Assembly: GCA_963662175.1 (NCBI GenBank)
Contig: OY759222.1
Location: 14,828,222 to 14,892,221, forward strand
Length of the DNA: 64,000 nucleotides
From: Aradus depressus
Taxonomy: Eukaryota; Arthropoda; Insecta; Hemiptera; Aradidae
Direction of reading: 5' to 3'
Below, one piece after another: positions 35,586 to 49,700 of the stretch; the first letter of the stretch is position 1, and each line of letters starts with the position of its first letter. A program made the position numbers and the translations under genes. The notes below the pieces were generated by a model that saw only the letters and a list, made by a program, of their open reading frames with translations, was not told the DNA's origin and ran no database searches.

Positions 35586-36275
35586 AAAAAAAAAATATTA
35601 TTATTATTTAGCTGAGTTTACGAAGCTCTTTCTTAGGCGACTCATGTATTTCGTTGTACTCGTACTCCTCCTAAACCCCTTTACCGATCACATTGAAATT
35701 TGCACCGATGGTAGTGGACACGGTGACGATGGTTTAGTACTAAAAAAAATATGAAATCGAACATACCACGGAGGAATAATCACCGAAAAACGAAATCCCC
35801 ATTGAAATCAATTGAGAGACAAAATTCTCGCGCAAAATAGAATTTTTCTATTTCAAATGTAAAAATCCGGGCGAAGAAAAAAAAAAAAAACCTACGGTTC
35901 CATCCAGTGATCACAAACCGGTTCATATGACCCATTTCAAATGTCACTACTTGTATGTTAACCGACCACATTAACAGTATGATTCAATAAATTTAGACTG
36001 ACTCAGCTCAGTTTTTGCAAACAGCAGAATGCATTGCACACCTAGTTTATTATATTGTAACATATTTTGGATAAAATGTTCAGACGTTGAAAAAAGGTGA
36101 GAGTTTCGTCGATCACATTTCATTTATAAGTAAATGGAAAAATATTTGTTATATTCATTCTTCCTAACTATCAATGCACTTGATAACCCAATTTATGTAT
36201 TATTTTGTCTATAGATTAAAACATTTTAAAACCTAATGAGCCATTGTTTGTTCCCCCCTCCCCTATTATTGATAT

Positions 36276-36317
<42 letters not shown>

Positions 36318-36344
36318 GTTTAGATTATATGTTACTGCGCTGAG

Positions 36345-37608
36345 ATGTTGCTGAAAACAATCCTTATTTTTTGTACTTTTCATTTCAGGTAAGGTTATTA
36401 GTCTTCTGTTTTTTCTTCGTGTAAGCCGTTTAAGATAAACTTTACACTGTTCAATTAGGTCTATACAGTGGCATTTTACTATCTGTTGAAAAAAAAATCA
36501 TTATTAATTGTACGGTTTGTGATACAATTATAAATGTTTTTTTTTTAGAAATGATAGTACTCTCTTCACTGACCCAGCTCAAGGATGACGTTTTACTTTA
36601 CGAACTTAGCAGGGTGACACTGAAACTAACGCATGCACTTCAAGATTCGTATTAGATCGTGTTTTTCAGACCAAATAATAGAAAAATAAACATGAGGAAT
36701 GCCTCGCTCAGATGTTCATACCAAAAACTACCCTTCATTTTCTTATATTTTCGAGTTCGTCCAAACTAAAATTGTGGATGAAAGAACTCCACACTGAGAA
36801 AACTAATCTGTCTCAGGATTAAATAACATGACGTAAAATAAAATGATAGATAAAACACTTTTTTGAACATTTATATTGTCTAATTCCACAAACATGTACT
36901 TAAATGTGTACCGGTTTCGGCTTAGCTCAACAATGAACCTTGTGCTGACGATGGCGTAAGCCGAAACCGGTACACATTTAAGTATATGTTTGTGGAATTA
37001 GACAATATAAGTTTTCAAAAAAGTGTTTTATCTATAATTTTATTTTATTTATTAGTATTTCCACTATATCAACACAGAACGCAAAAAATGTATTCGGACA
37101 ATAACATGACGGCATAGTATTTAAAAAAAAAAAAATTTTCTTCATTATTTGTAGGGGTTGAATAATTTCATGTTAATTGAAAATTATGAGTATTTATTTG
37201 AACAAAAATTAACATTAATAATAGATTTAGTCTATCACCTTTTGTGGTTTGTTAATTTGTACTCAATTCACTTGTTCCGGGGGAACTCGGGGATTGCATA
37301 TGGTCTCCATGTCTTTCATGTGCGGCCAGTAACCGTGCTCTAGAACTGTTTCTTTTAAAATAATTATAAAATATAAATTAAAATAAGAATAATCTGGAAA
37401 AAAAATGTCGGTGAATTACCGGCAATGTATACTGCCCCAGAACAATTAAATTTTCGCTCCCCCTCTAAAACCAGTCGACAGTTTGCTCTAATATTCAACA
37501 GTTGCCTTACGTAGGGGTCCTTAATCCTCACACTAAATTTTATAGGGAGGCCTGTACTGCTTCACTAAAAGGACCAATGGGAGTGCCAATGTTATTTTTT
37601 GGATACAT

Positions 37609-37700
<92 letters not shown>

Positions 37701-40700
37701 AATGGCCGAACGACTTATGCTTATTTTCCGGAAATCCGGGTATGTCTGGACTTTACGTGGATACTGCCTGACCACTGTATGTCCCAGATACATATATATA
37801 GGTCATGGAGATTTCAACTCCAAGCTTTTCTTCTTTAAAAGGAAGAACAACCCGAGCTGTTCGTGCGGCGGAGTCGAGACTGCAGATCAGGTAGTCCTCG
37901 AATGTCCGCTGTACGACGGGCTTAGGGTGAAGTTGATACGCAGGACAGGATCGTACCTGGGACTCGACCTAGGGCAGGTGGTGACGGAAACCGACTACCC
38001 AATGTTCAGCCCATTTGTCGGAGAAAAACAAAAAGCACTATTACCCTTCTTCGGGGGCGACCATCGGCGTGCCTGCCCCTACAGCTAGCGAACGCCCCAC
38101 ATTTATCCCCAGCTCTCTTAGCACGCCAAGGAAATTAAGGTGGGCTGGGAGTGACCGCTTATCGTCGCAGATGGTCGCTCTTAGCCTACCACAGCAACAG
38201 AGAAATAATTATTTATGTTTGTGTTTTATTTTGAATGATAAATAAAAGAGTTAGGCCCTCATTTCCCCGGCGATTCGGCGATGGGTCTCCTGGCCTCCGC
38301 CGGAAAAAAAGATACATGATATATGATTTGTATTTGTGAAGATTCTTAATAATAACAATAATGAACATCTGTAAGGAGATTCGGAGACATATTCATGTTA
38401 GAGGACGATCACCGAAAATCAGAGACGTCTGGGGTTACCCTGAACGCCTTAAAATACATTATTATAGTTGCATATTATTTATCTGAAATAACTCTTTACC
38501 AAAATATAATTCTATAGTTGGTCGGATCCAGTGATAACCCCAATCACTAAACGCTTCAGAATAAGTGAGGGCCCTCATTGGGACGAGAAGAAGCAAATTT
38601 TGTATTTCGTCGACACAGTTGGAGGTAGAGTGAACACTTACAATCCCAGAACGAAACGAACGAACTCCATTAAATTTGGTGAGTTTTGATATTCAGTTTT
38701 ATTATAGCTTTAATGATATACTTGTTATTACCTAATGCAAATAAATAATATAAATGATAGAAGGTAATTGAAAAAAAATATAATAAGTGAACTGTATAAA
38801 GGTTAACAAAAAAATTATAATAATGGAAAAAAATACTAAACTAATGGAAACAAAACAAAAAAACAATTAATTAAATTGAAGAAATTGAAAAATAAATGAT
38901 ACTATGAATGTCCGGGGTAGGTGGGCGGTCGTGATGTGGAGACGCCAAGGTGATGTCTCGTCAGTGCGGCTGGGCTGAGGGCCCGGGGTAGGTGGGCGGT
39001 CGTGATGTGGAGACGCCAAGGTGATGTCTCGTCAGTGCGGCTGGGCTGAGGGTCCGGGGTAGGTGGGCGGTCGTGATGTGGAGACGCCAAGGTGGTCTCG
39101 TCAGTGCGGCTGGGCTGAGGGTCCGGGGTAGGTGGGCGGTCGTGATGTGGAGACGCCAAGGTGATGTCTCGTCAGTGCGGCTGGGCTGAGGGTCCGGGGT
39201 AGGTGGGCGGTCGTGATGTGGAGACGCCAAGGTGATGTCTCGTCAGTGCGGCTGGGCTGAGGGTCCGGGGTAGGTGGGCGGTCGTGATGTGGAGACGCCA
39301 AGGTGATGTCTCGTCAGTGCGGCTGGGCTGAGGGTCCGGGGTAGGTGGGCGGTCGTGATGTGGAGACGCCAAGGTGATGTCTCGTCAGTGCGGCTGGGCT
39401 GAGGGTCCGGGGTAGGTGGGCGGTCGTGATGTGGAGACGCCAAGGTGATGTCTCGTCAGTGCGGCTGGGCTGAGGGTCCGGGGTAGGTGGGCGGTCGTGA
39501 TGTGGAGACGCCAAGGTGATGTCTCGTCAGTGCGGCTGGGCTGAGGGTCCGGGGTAGGTGGGCGGTCGTGATGTGGAGACGCCAAGGTGATGTCTCGTCA
39601 GTGCGGCTGGGCTGAGGGTCCGGGGTAGGTGGGCGGTCGTGATGTGGAGACGCCAAGGTGATGTCTCGTCAGTGCGGCTGGGCTGAGGGTCCGGGGTAGG
39701 TGGGCGGTCGTGATGTGGAGACGCCAAGGTGATGTCTCGTCAGTGCGGCTGGGCTGAGGGTCCGGGGTAGGTGGGCGGTCGTGATGTGGAGACGCCAAGG
39801 TGATGTCTCGTCAGTGCGGCTGGGCTGAGGGTCCGGGGTAGGTGGGCGGTCGTGATGTGGAGACGCCAAGGTGATGTCTCGTCAGTGCGGCTGGGCTGAG
39901 GGTCCGGGGTAGGTGGGCGGTCGTGATGTGGAGACGCCAAGGTGATGTCTCGTCAGTGCGGCTGGGCTGAGGGTCCGGGGTAGGTGGGCGGTCGTGATGT
40001 GGAGACGCCAAGGTGATGTCTCGTCAGTGCGGCTGGGCTGAGGGTCCGGGGTAGGTGGGCGGTCGTGATGTGGAGACGCCAAGGTGATGTCTCGTCAGTG
40101 CGGCTGGGCTGAGGGTCCGGGGTAGGTGGGCGGTCGTGATGTGGAGACGCCAAGGTGATGTCTCGTCAGTGCGGCTGGGCTGAGGGTCCGTCTTCTAAAA
40201 CAAATTTTAATTAAAATCAGTGTACTGATCTTAATTAAAATTTGTTTTATAATGTTACAATAAGAGAAGTAGTATGAGGAATTAAACTTTCAAATTTATT
40301 GTTCTTCAATTTCTTTTATACATGAAATTATAGTGATTTATAAAGTCGACAGTATCTTTTCAATGTTAATGGAAATCGAGGTTCTGTCGTGTGAAAGAAA
40401 ATGCAAAATTTGGCCAACGTTTCGAAAACTATTTATTTTCTTCTTCAGGGCCTACAGAATATAAACAAACAAATTAGACATTATGGACAATGATACAGAC
40501 AGAGACTTCATAATAACTTGAAAAAGAGATGGGAAAACTATTTTATATATATATGAAAGAGAGAAAAATAATAATAATCACTAAATAACAAAAAATAAAT
40601 ACAAGTTTATGAAAGTAGTAGTAAACTCTATAAAACAATATATATATATATATATATAGATATATCTAAATAACTAAAAAATATAATAATTACCTTATAA

Positions 40701-43700
40701 TGACTTGAGTGGATGTGTGTGGTGACGGTGTTGTGAGTTTGTGTCCAGTGTAGTGAGTGCTATGATGTGTACGTAACGGTCGAGGGCTACCTAAGTTTAC
40801 CTATGTGACCCTCGGTGGAGGGGGTGTGGCGTGGAATGTAACCATCTCAAGTCAAAAATAAAATATATAATAAATTAAAAAACAATTTTTTAAGACAAAG
40901 CACAACCACCTAATAAATAAATATATATATATATGTATAATTTTTTCCCTTTCCTATTAAATAAACATGGAGCAATAATCATAATAACATTTTGTATAAA
41001 ATTTGTTTGAAAAACACATTGCAGCTGTTGTGTGTTACGTGTATGGTGGAGCTAACTTCTTTTTTTGTTTATAATGTTGCAGTAACTACTTTCATAAACT
41101 TGTATTTATTTTTTGTTATTTAGTGATTATTATTATTTTTCTCTCTTTCATATATATATAAAATAGTTTTCCCATCTCTTTTTCAAATTATTATGAAGTC
41201 TCTGTCTGTATCATTGTCCATAATGTCTAATTTGTTTGTTTATATTCTGTAGGCCCTGAAGAAGAAAATAAATAGTTTTCGAAACGTTTGCCAAATTTTG
41301 CATTTTCTTTCACACGACAGAACCTCGATTTCCATTAACAATGAAATTATAGGTTCGTGATAGCTAAAATAAGATATATACAACTGTGATTGTAGTGTCT
41401 CTAAATACCACGAGAGAATACAGCATCGATGGTAGTTTTCGAATTTGTTGTTAAAATGCTTCGATTCGTATTCCTTTGTTGATTAAGTTTGTCAATTGAA
41501 AATAAAATAAGCTGTGCGGTATCTTCTGAAATATGTAAAAACATTATATTATTTGTTGTGACAATATGACAACAAATATATTACTTATTGATCGATATTT
41601 TCAGCAGTTATTATTATTATATACCTACTAATAAAAATATTATATAATATCATATAATAATATATTTTATATATATTTAAAACCCGACCGAGGCCCTTAG
41701 TTCATTTTATCTGGGAGGTAAAATAAACTTAAGCACGCCGTCCTTCGGCTGGGACGTTAAGCAATGGTCCCGAGCCTGTACGATGTCAGGTACTCGTTAG
41801 AGATCCGTGACCTAGGTTAATAAAAATTTAGGGTAGGCAAAATTTAGGACTCCCACAGTAGAGTCGGGCTCATGTCCACCAGAGTAACGAAAGAGCGCTC
41901 TGTTAGTAGGCTATATGACCTCGTAGTTAAAGCCCGGGCATGAGTCATAAAACCTAACCTATATATATTTAATATCATATAATAATATATTTTATAATTT
42001 TTTTAGATTTACACTGCTATATTATTTTCTTTTACCACAAATTTTATTAATAATTAATTAACAATTATTGTGACACATTTTAAGCTATCGAAACATCTTA
42101 ACCTAAACGTTTCTTGCCGAAAGATCATTTTATAGTTCCTACCTACGCAATATTGATATTTTAGTTAAATTCATTACTTCGGTAAATATGTTCAGTAATC
42201 TTGTACAAATACAATGTTATATCTAATCATTGTTACATGTATACATCTATGTTATTTCTAATCATTCCATGAACGTAGAAATGCTCAAAAACAGCTGACA
42301 TCACAGAGAAATAAGTGCCTAGTTGTGTCTGCGCTGCGCGCGCAATCGTCCGAGACACACACTCTTAAGCAAGCACATCAAAGAGACTGACGGTTTGACT
42401 CAGATGTTTACACATCAAAAACTCTTTTTATTTACTTTTTAATTTTATTCATTCGGAGAACCGTGTCCTGATGGCATTAGGTATGGTGGTCACTCCTCGG
42501 CGAGTCTCTGCAAATGTTCAAAGCACATAGCTCGCTGAAGGTCTCGCGGCCAATTCCTCATAAGGACTTGAAACTTGAAATATAGTATAGAATACTTATT
42601 TTTCAGAGTACTCAGTGGGTTCTGTGATCCCGGTAAGGGGCCAGGATAACAAGTTCGTCATTGGATTGGGCAGAAATATATCTCTCCTTACCTGGGACGG
42701 ACAATCACCAAAATACAGAGTTAACAGTTTATTCCCAGTGGACAAAGGCCTGGAGAATAATCAATTGAATGATGGCAAAGCTGACGAGAAAGGACGTCTC
42801 TGGACGGGTAAGTTCAACACTACTATAGGCAGGGCCGGCGGAACATGAAAATGGCGCCCGGGCAATACTGAAATTGGCGCCTTCAAAGATAATTTTTTTA
42901 GAGTAACATTTTTTCAAGTATTAAATTTGACATATAATGTAGATGTTGATTAGCGACAGTAGATTCTAATTGTAGGAATACTGAGGGTCAGTCAAAGATG
43001 GAAGATAACAGGCAACACTATTCAAACGCCAAAGTTTCGATATATTTTATATCATCATCAGAGCCTAAAAACATGGGGGAATCAAGATTAGAATCACAAT
43101 TAAAACAAAATTAGTGTGTTGATAAACATTACTGAACGTTAAAATAGACATTGTAACAAGTTAAAAAATTTGAACCTGACTTACTATGAACACATTAGGT
43201 ACTAAACATTAAAATTAAATATAGATACATTGCTTACCATAAACATGAACGCACACTAATACAAATTAAAATTAATTATGAATACATTACTAAACATTAA
43301 AATGAAATGTATCTATATTTAATTTTAATGTTTAGTAATGTATTCATAGTAAGTCAGGTTCAAATTTTTTAACTTGTTACAATGTCTATTTTAACGTTCA
43401 GTAATGTTTATTAACACACTAATTTTGTTTAATTGTGATTCTAATCTTGATTCCTCCCCATGTTTGTAGGCCCTGATGATGATATAAAATATATCGAAAC
43501 GTTGGTGTTTGAATAGTGTTGCCTGTTTTCTTCCATCTTTGACTGATCCTCAATATTCCTAAAATTTACATATAATGTAATATGTAATTATTAATTTTAA
43601 TAATAGCTTTTTTGAACAATTGTTTATGAATTTTGATGCTTGTGCGAATAAAGATTAATTATGTTCACACTTTTTGAACGATTAGAGTCTTTTCTACACA

Positions 43701-46700
43701 TTATACATTTTTTTAGAGCACATATGTTTTTCATCTTCGGTCGAGAAATGAGCTTTTCTTTTCCGGTAGTCGGAACCAGACTGTTTTTTTTTTTGTTTTT
43801 TCTCCAATACCATGATGAAACTCAAGTCACACTCGCACGTAATTTTTAAAAAATTTAAATTAATTCTTACTTTTAAAAACGTATTCCCGTGTCGAAGGTT
43901 CAAAAGAAAATGACAAATTATGATGAGGCATGATTACCTGACAGGGGGGGGGGAGGGGATTCTGGACGGCTACCAGCATCTGTTAACATCTTACCTGCTC
44001 AAAGTTTATGGCTTCAGTCTTGGGTTTTCCAACAAATTGTTCCAATTCCTATTGTTAACATTGGTACATATAATTTAAAACTTGTGGATTTTCAAATTCA
44101 TAAAAATAATGGAATTCCCATTTATTTTTTAATTTTTATAACACGAAAAAATCCACTATTTTATGAAATGATTTTATGTCAATATCACTTCTCACTTATA
44201 CAAATTATCTATTTTTTTTATACATAATCGGCGCCCCGGACTGCCGCCGACTCCGATTATAAGTATACTGTATGTGTGTGATTATTTTCGTATAAAGTGT
44301 GGGAGGTGTTCTATTATCTTTCCTAAAGAAGTTAACTTATAATTGACGCCACAATGTTATCACATTCAAAATAAATTATAATATTTAAAACAGTACATTC
44401 ACTCTTAATATTAACCTAGAAAATTGACATAAGAATTTTCACATATTTTCTGAAAAACACAGACAGCAAGCAACGTTGGTAGATAGGCAGCAACCAGAAA
44501 CGGTCAACCACAGACAGAGTCAGATATATCGGGAAAGTCCCATCCGAAGGACGACGTGCTCAAGGTTATTTTCAACCTAAGTGAAATTTCACCTACCCAG
44601 GTTTATTTACATAACATAGGTACGTCTCATTATCGAGTACCTCACATTCGAAAAAGCCCTGGATCATCGCTGTTAATCTTAAATAAATAAAAATATAAAT
44701 AATAATTAAAGAAATAACTGAATTAATAATAATGAAATAAACAATAAACAATAAATTACCACATTTCCTGTAGAAATTTTATAACTGGTCTTTTACTAAA
44801 TTTTGATTTCTACAGTACCTAGTTTTCGAAAAGGGTCCTAAAAATATCAAAAGTTCAAGACGTGCAATTGTTAAGAAAGTGCACGTATTAAAAAAAAAAT
44901 GCAATTAACCATATTTTCATTTGGATTTCTAAAGAGATGCCATTTTTAATCATTTTAAATAATATTAAATCCAATCCGAGGGTTTTCAAATAATCTTACT
45001 GGGTCAACAGGGAAAATGAATAGAATATAATTTTCGTGAACAAATATTGGGTTTATTTTCTTGAATCTACATTATTAAAATAAAAAAACTAAACATGGAA
45101 ACAAACAAAAATCAAAAGAAAAATCTTAAAAACTAAATTCTTAACACTAATTCAATCTTTTTTGTTTTATTTTTTGACCATTTTTTAAATTTAAGTTATC
45201 TATATATTTCTGGGCATATATCCTGTACATATAAACAAACAACAGTACCTTCTTTGCGGATCAATTTCACTGTCAATTCACTTCTATTTCGTTCATTTCA
45301 AATTAAGCCTAAACACCACTTTCCACATACTCAGACCGTCGCCATTCCCAGGCCTCGACTCGTCTCTCCACACACTGATTAAAACAGCTGATGGCCGTGT
45401 TTTTTTTTTTTTACTCATTTGTTTTAAAGGAAAGCTTTTTATATAAATATAATTAATTTTTTAATGTTTAAAATTAAGGTTGAGTTTCAGCAGCATCGAT
45501 TTAATGAAATTTACATATCAAATTATTCAAATATTCAGCTATCTGAAATCCAGTGATTGTGCTAACATTATTTTTTGCAGGAACTATAGCTTTAGAGGGA
45601 AAGGAGATAATCTTGAATCAGTGTTCTCTCTACAGGGTCTGTCTCAACTGTCGTCTGGACAAAGTGCTATCTCCAGTCTCCGTTTCCAATGGGATCGCCT
45701 ACAATAGTAGAAACGACATTATGTATTACGCCGACACTCCAACCCGCAAAATCGATGCCTTTAACTACGATCTCGAGACTGGTCAAATTCGTAAGTTTAT
45801 TATTTATAAACATCAAATAATTATGTCCTGTTATGTTAGTTTTAGTTTGTAATGTTAGTTGTTCTGGCGCTAATGTTCTCTGCAGTCGATGCGCCTGATA
45901 AAAAAAAATAAATATAAAAAAAAATTAATTTCTATGATTATTTTTATAAAATTTTTTATTTTTAATTAATTCGATTATTGTAAAAAAAAATATTCCATTA
46001 TTAATTTTTAGAAAAATTCAATATTTTATCGATATTGTGTACGTCTAGATAAATCACAAGATATCAACTACAACAGAATTATGTCTATTGTTTACACCTC
46101 ATAGTAATAAATAACTTCTTTGTTTCAGTTCGGTTTACATTTTATTTGCTTTTAAAAAAAATAAATAAATTTTGTGTAAAATATTGATTCTTTGTTACAC
46201 AACACTCATTTTAATTTAATCTATGTTTATTTCTTTGTGCATCAAAGTGTTTTTAAATTCTCAAAACCATAAAAAATTGACATTTTCAAACAAAACTTTT
46301 CCTACAAAAGATACGTATTTTTTTACGTAGAATACAAGTAGGGTAAGAATGTATGTTTTGGCGCAGCCACATGTGGCACCAGTGGTGGCTCCCTTGTGGC
46401 ACCTCCCCCCACCCCTGTGTGGCACCCGTCTGAGGCTCCCCTGTGAGGCTCCCACCGCACAACATCTATTCCCATGGCTCGCGCAGCTCCCTCCGATGTA
46501 CTTCCCCAGCTCAACCCCTGAGCACCCCCACCTTAGGACCCACCCTTTTTTTTCTATAAAGTGTATGGAGAAAATATAGTCCATGACGTCACACCGACAT
46601 GTCCAGACCTGCTTTTCCTAAGAGGTACTTCCCCAGCTCAACCTGGTGAGCACCCTCACCTTCGGACCCACACAATCCTTTGATTTTTTTAAATTTAAAT

Positions 46701-49700
46701 ATTAGTAAATTATAATAAGCATACTAGCGCTCCCAAGCGTCTAGAATGTAAATTAATATTTATATAAGTAGCTAGGTGCGGCTTCTTAATAAAAAAAATA
46801 ATAACTTGTACTTACGGTATCGAACCCATCTACTTTGACTTGAGAGGCCGATACGCTAACCACGCGACCATTGTGACATGGTTGCTGAAGGTGGTGATAA
46901 TCTAGGTATATAAATCTCCGGGGAGTATTAGCAGCACCAAGGTTCAGCGGTTTCTAGCCTTTTCACATATTTTGATCACCCCTCACCCCAAATTTCTTTC
47001 AAGTCATCCTTACTATATATTTTTTTTAATTCACATTACCCTCTCCTAATTTTCCGCGATCGTATAGCAATGTGGTTCCACTGAGGTATGGAGGACGTAT
47101 AGCAATGCGGTTTCTCTGAGGTATGGAGGTCGTATAGCAATGTGGTTCCTCTGAGGTATGAAGTAAGTAGTAATAACATAGTGGTTCCTCTGAGGTATGG
47201 AGTAAGTAAAACAATGTACCTCCCCAGCTACATCCTATGCATAGACAAAGTATAGTCCTTTCCCCTCCCCTCCCATTCCCCGCCCCTTTTCCAGAAAAAT
47301 CCTTGAGGGCGCTCAACTGGGTTGAAGGAGACCTAACCAGAGAGCCCCCACTCGACCAAATTTTGTCATCCTTCTTAACCCAAAGAAGTTTCCGCTCTCC
47401 CCAACACAACAACAGTCACTTCTTAGGAACATTTCTTCTAATTTTTTATTTCTATCTAGTCTTACACACCACATCAATGATGTCCTTTAAACCTTTTTTT
47501 TCTCAAGTTGGCGTAACCAATCGCCCTTCCCAAAACTTTTGCATCTCTCAGACCCCCTCATCACATTACAGAAGCCACTATGAGGTCAACCTATACTAGA
47601 GTTGTTCACTTTGAATCACATTCAATGTACCATCCCACATCAACTCTTCACCCAATGTACCTCCCCAGCTCAACCCCTATAAGTCATCTCTCGCTTGAAT
47701 CACTTACCCAGCGCTCAACAACCACGCCACTATTTTCTTACTTTGCCCACTAGAGCTCCCAAGCTTCTAGAATTTATAGATTGCTAGATGCGACTTAAGG
47801 AAAAAAATAACTTGCCCTAACGGGGATTGAACGCGGTCCCGGCACCTTTGGCATGGGAGACAAGCAGCTAACCCCGAGACCTACCCTGTTGAAGCAGGCG
47901 AAAATCTAGGTATACAAGTCAACAGATATCTCAAGAGGCATTGTAATCCGACTAAAGATTATTTTTCTGATCACTCATACAGACCCATCTCACACTATAT
48001 TTTTCATTACAGTCCTACTTCCACACATCAATCATTATAAAATCATAATTCGTAAATCCTACTTCCCCAGATCAATTTTACTTCTCCTTCTAAACCTGAA
48101 CAACATCAATAGGAACCCTTACACTCCATCCAAAATATTTTTTCAAGACCGGCATACATTCACTTTTACTTCCTCATACTAATTCTCCGTCAACCATCAG
48201 AACAGCGTCATAGTCAGTCCATCTCAATTTTCTCACTTATACTTCCCCACATAAATTAGATAATTTTTTACTCCAGCTTGTCTACACCCGAGCAATTTTC
48301 TTAAGATTTCATAATAGCCCATTACTTTTGACCTTAGCACCATCCTTCTTTGCCCAACTCATACAACCTCTCCTCTAGATCGTCTGACATTTTTTTCGGT
48401 CTATTCATACATTCTACGCCCACGAACCTTCCCCTATGAATCAGTCGTACTTACCCACCACAAATCACCTTCAATGTACATACCAACGCCAACACTTCCT
48501 TTAAAATCATAATTTCTCATTACAATCCTACTTCCACACATCAATCATTCTAAAATTATAATCTTTAATTATAGTTCGACTTCCTCAGACCAATTGTACT
48601 TCTTCCACTACTACAGATCCGCCTACACCTAGTTCTCGGGTCTTTCTCATATTTTATACTTAACAACATGAATTTTTTTAATTTTTTCTCGTTTTGTCCT
48701 AACCAATTTTTGACTCTCACCTCTAACCCTTCTACTCACACACTATTCTGCTTCCACTACTACAGACCCACCCACACCACTACCCTAAGGATTTTCTTTA
48801 GATTTCGTCATAGTCTAATCGGTACTCTTAACCTTTTCCTTAGCACCATCCTTCTTCACACGTTTTCTTCGCCCAACTCCCACAATCTCTCTAGACATGA
48901 TTCGTTTAACATTTTTTCATCATAACCGGGTTTACCCATACATACACCGGTATCATCCTACAGACCCATTCAACTTAGACTTTTTTATCCCTTAATTCTA
49001 GTAACCAATCTTTAGCATCATTACTCTACATACCAATTTCCTAGTACACATTAAAATGTTATTTTTGAATTAATGCCAGGGCGGTAACCTCCTTTGACCC
49101 TACTCAATATAAACTATCAACCCAAAAACAAAGTAAATAGGTATTCCCTCCCAGCTAAATTCTCGTTCCCTCTCCTGTATAGTATACCTTAAGCTCTACA
49201 GTGAACCATCCCGACCCTAACACAATGTCTATCGCCTTATACATATTATTGTATTTATCATGGTAAGTTATATCACAAAACATTTTCCTACAACTAACAT
49301 TCAACAGTACCCAAATTAAGATCAGCACACTACTCTGGATGTAGAACACATTCCCGTACATACGACATTTTCATCATACCCATTAGGATACTTGAATCTA
49401 CAACACACCTCTCCCTTGCTCTATAATACTCTTTAGGACTAGATGTACCTTTTCCGCGGTCTCATGGAGACATTCTTCGATCAACATGTGGTATATTTAA
49501 CTTAAATTATTTTACATGCTGCTTTTTGTATACCTTAATTTCACTTGGACTGCTTTTCATCTCCAGCCATCGCTTGGGCTGCTTCTCGCCAACCTCTCTA
49601 CATTCACCTCATACTGAAACATACTTTATGAGGGGTACATCTCTACCAATCTTCGGTTTTACTGGTTAAACACTTGTTTTCTCCTGCCACCAACAGTCTA

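Larger units (their letters stand above)
40360..41345. mobile_element. Inverted-repeat element with a hammerhead-like motif in each arm
   Basis: Left arm about 40360-40640 and right arm about 41085-41345 are inverted copies: CGAGGTTCTGTCGTGTGAAA on the left against TTTCACACGACAGAACCTCG on the right, extending through the ribozyme-like cores and the GGCCTACAGAATATAAAC segment. The unique middle, about 450 bp, has no reverse transcriptase. The structure fits a non-autonomous relative of Penelope-like elements. Confidence 0.7.
42975..43545. mobile_element. Inverted-repeat element with a hammerhead-like motif in each arm
   Basis: AATACTGAGGGTCAGTCAAA (left) and TTTGACTGATCCTCAATATT (right) are the outer ends. 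AACAGGCAACACTATTCAAA and its complement lie inside them, and both arms contain GATATAAAATATATC hairpins between CTGATGA and GAAAC. The middle also folds on itself around ATTAAAATTAAATATAGATA. In intron 3 of copy B. Confidence 0.7.
46499..49160 (+). repeat. Iterated subterminal motif TACTTCCCCAGCTCAA
   Basis: Close matches start at 46499, 46626, 47217, 47658, 48016, 48060, 48240, 48529, 48578 and 49142. The consensus is TAC-T/C-TCC-C/A-CAG/C-A/C-TCAAT/C. All are in the same orientation in this arm and mirrored in the other arm. They could be protein-binding sites, like subterminal repeats of other DNA transposons. Confidence 0.6.

Noticed and set aside
37502..37838. Isoleucine-tyrosine repeat proteins across 37600-37700
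   Set aside because: Direct translation of a (TA)n microsatellite.
38902..40153. A protein made of repeated 66-codon frames in the satellite
   Set aside because: The frames recur every 71 bp in rotating frames and each ends at a stop. The pattern follows from unit length, not coding selection.
38909..40189. CRISPR array
   Set aside because: Units are contiguous and identical with no unique spacers, and the genome is eukaryotic.
46331..46340. 10-bp target duplication AATACAAGTA
   Set aside because: It would leave the right end four bases longer than the left. The arms are symmetric if the duplication is 6 bp and AGTA belongs to the element tip.
46812..46877. Functional tRNA gene in the palindrome arm
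   Set aside because: A- and B-boxes are present but the flanks cannot form an acceptor stem and the T-stem is weak.
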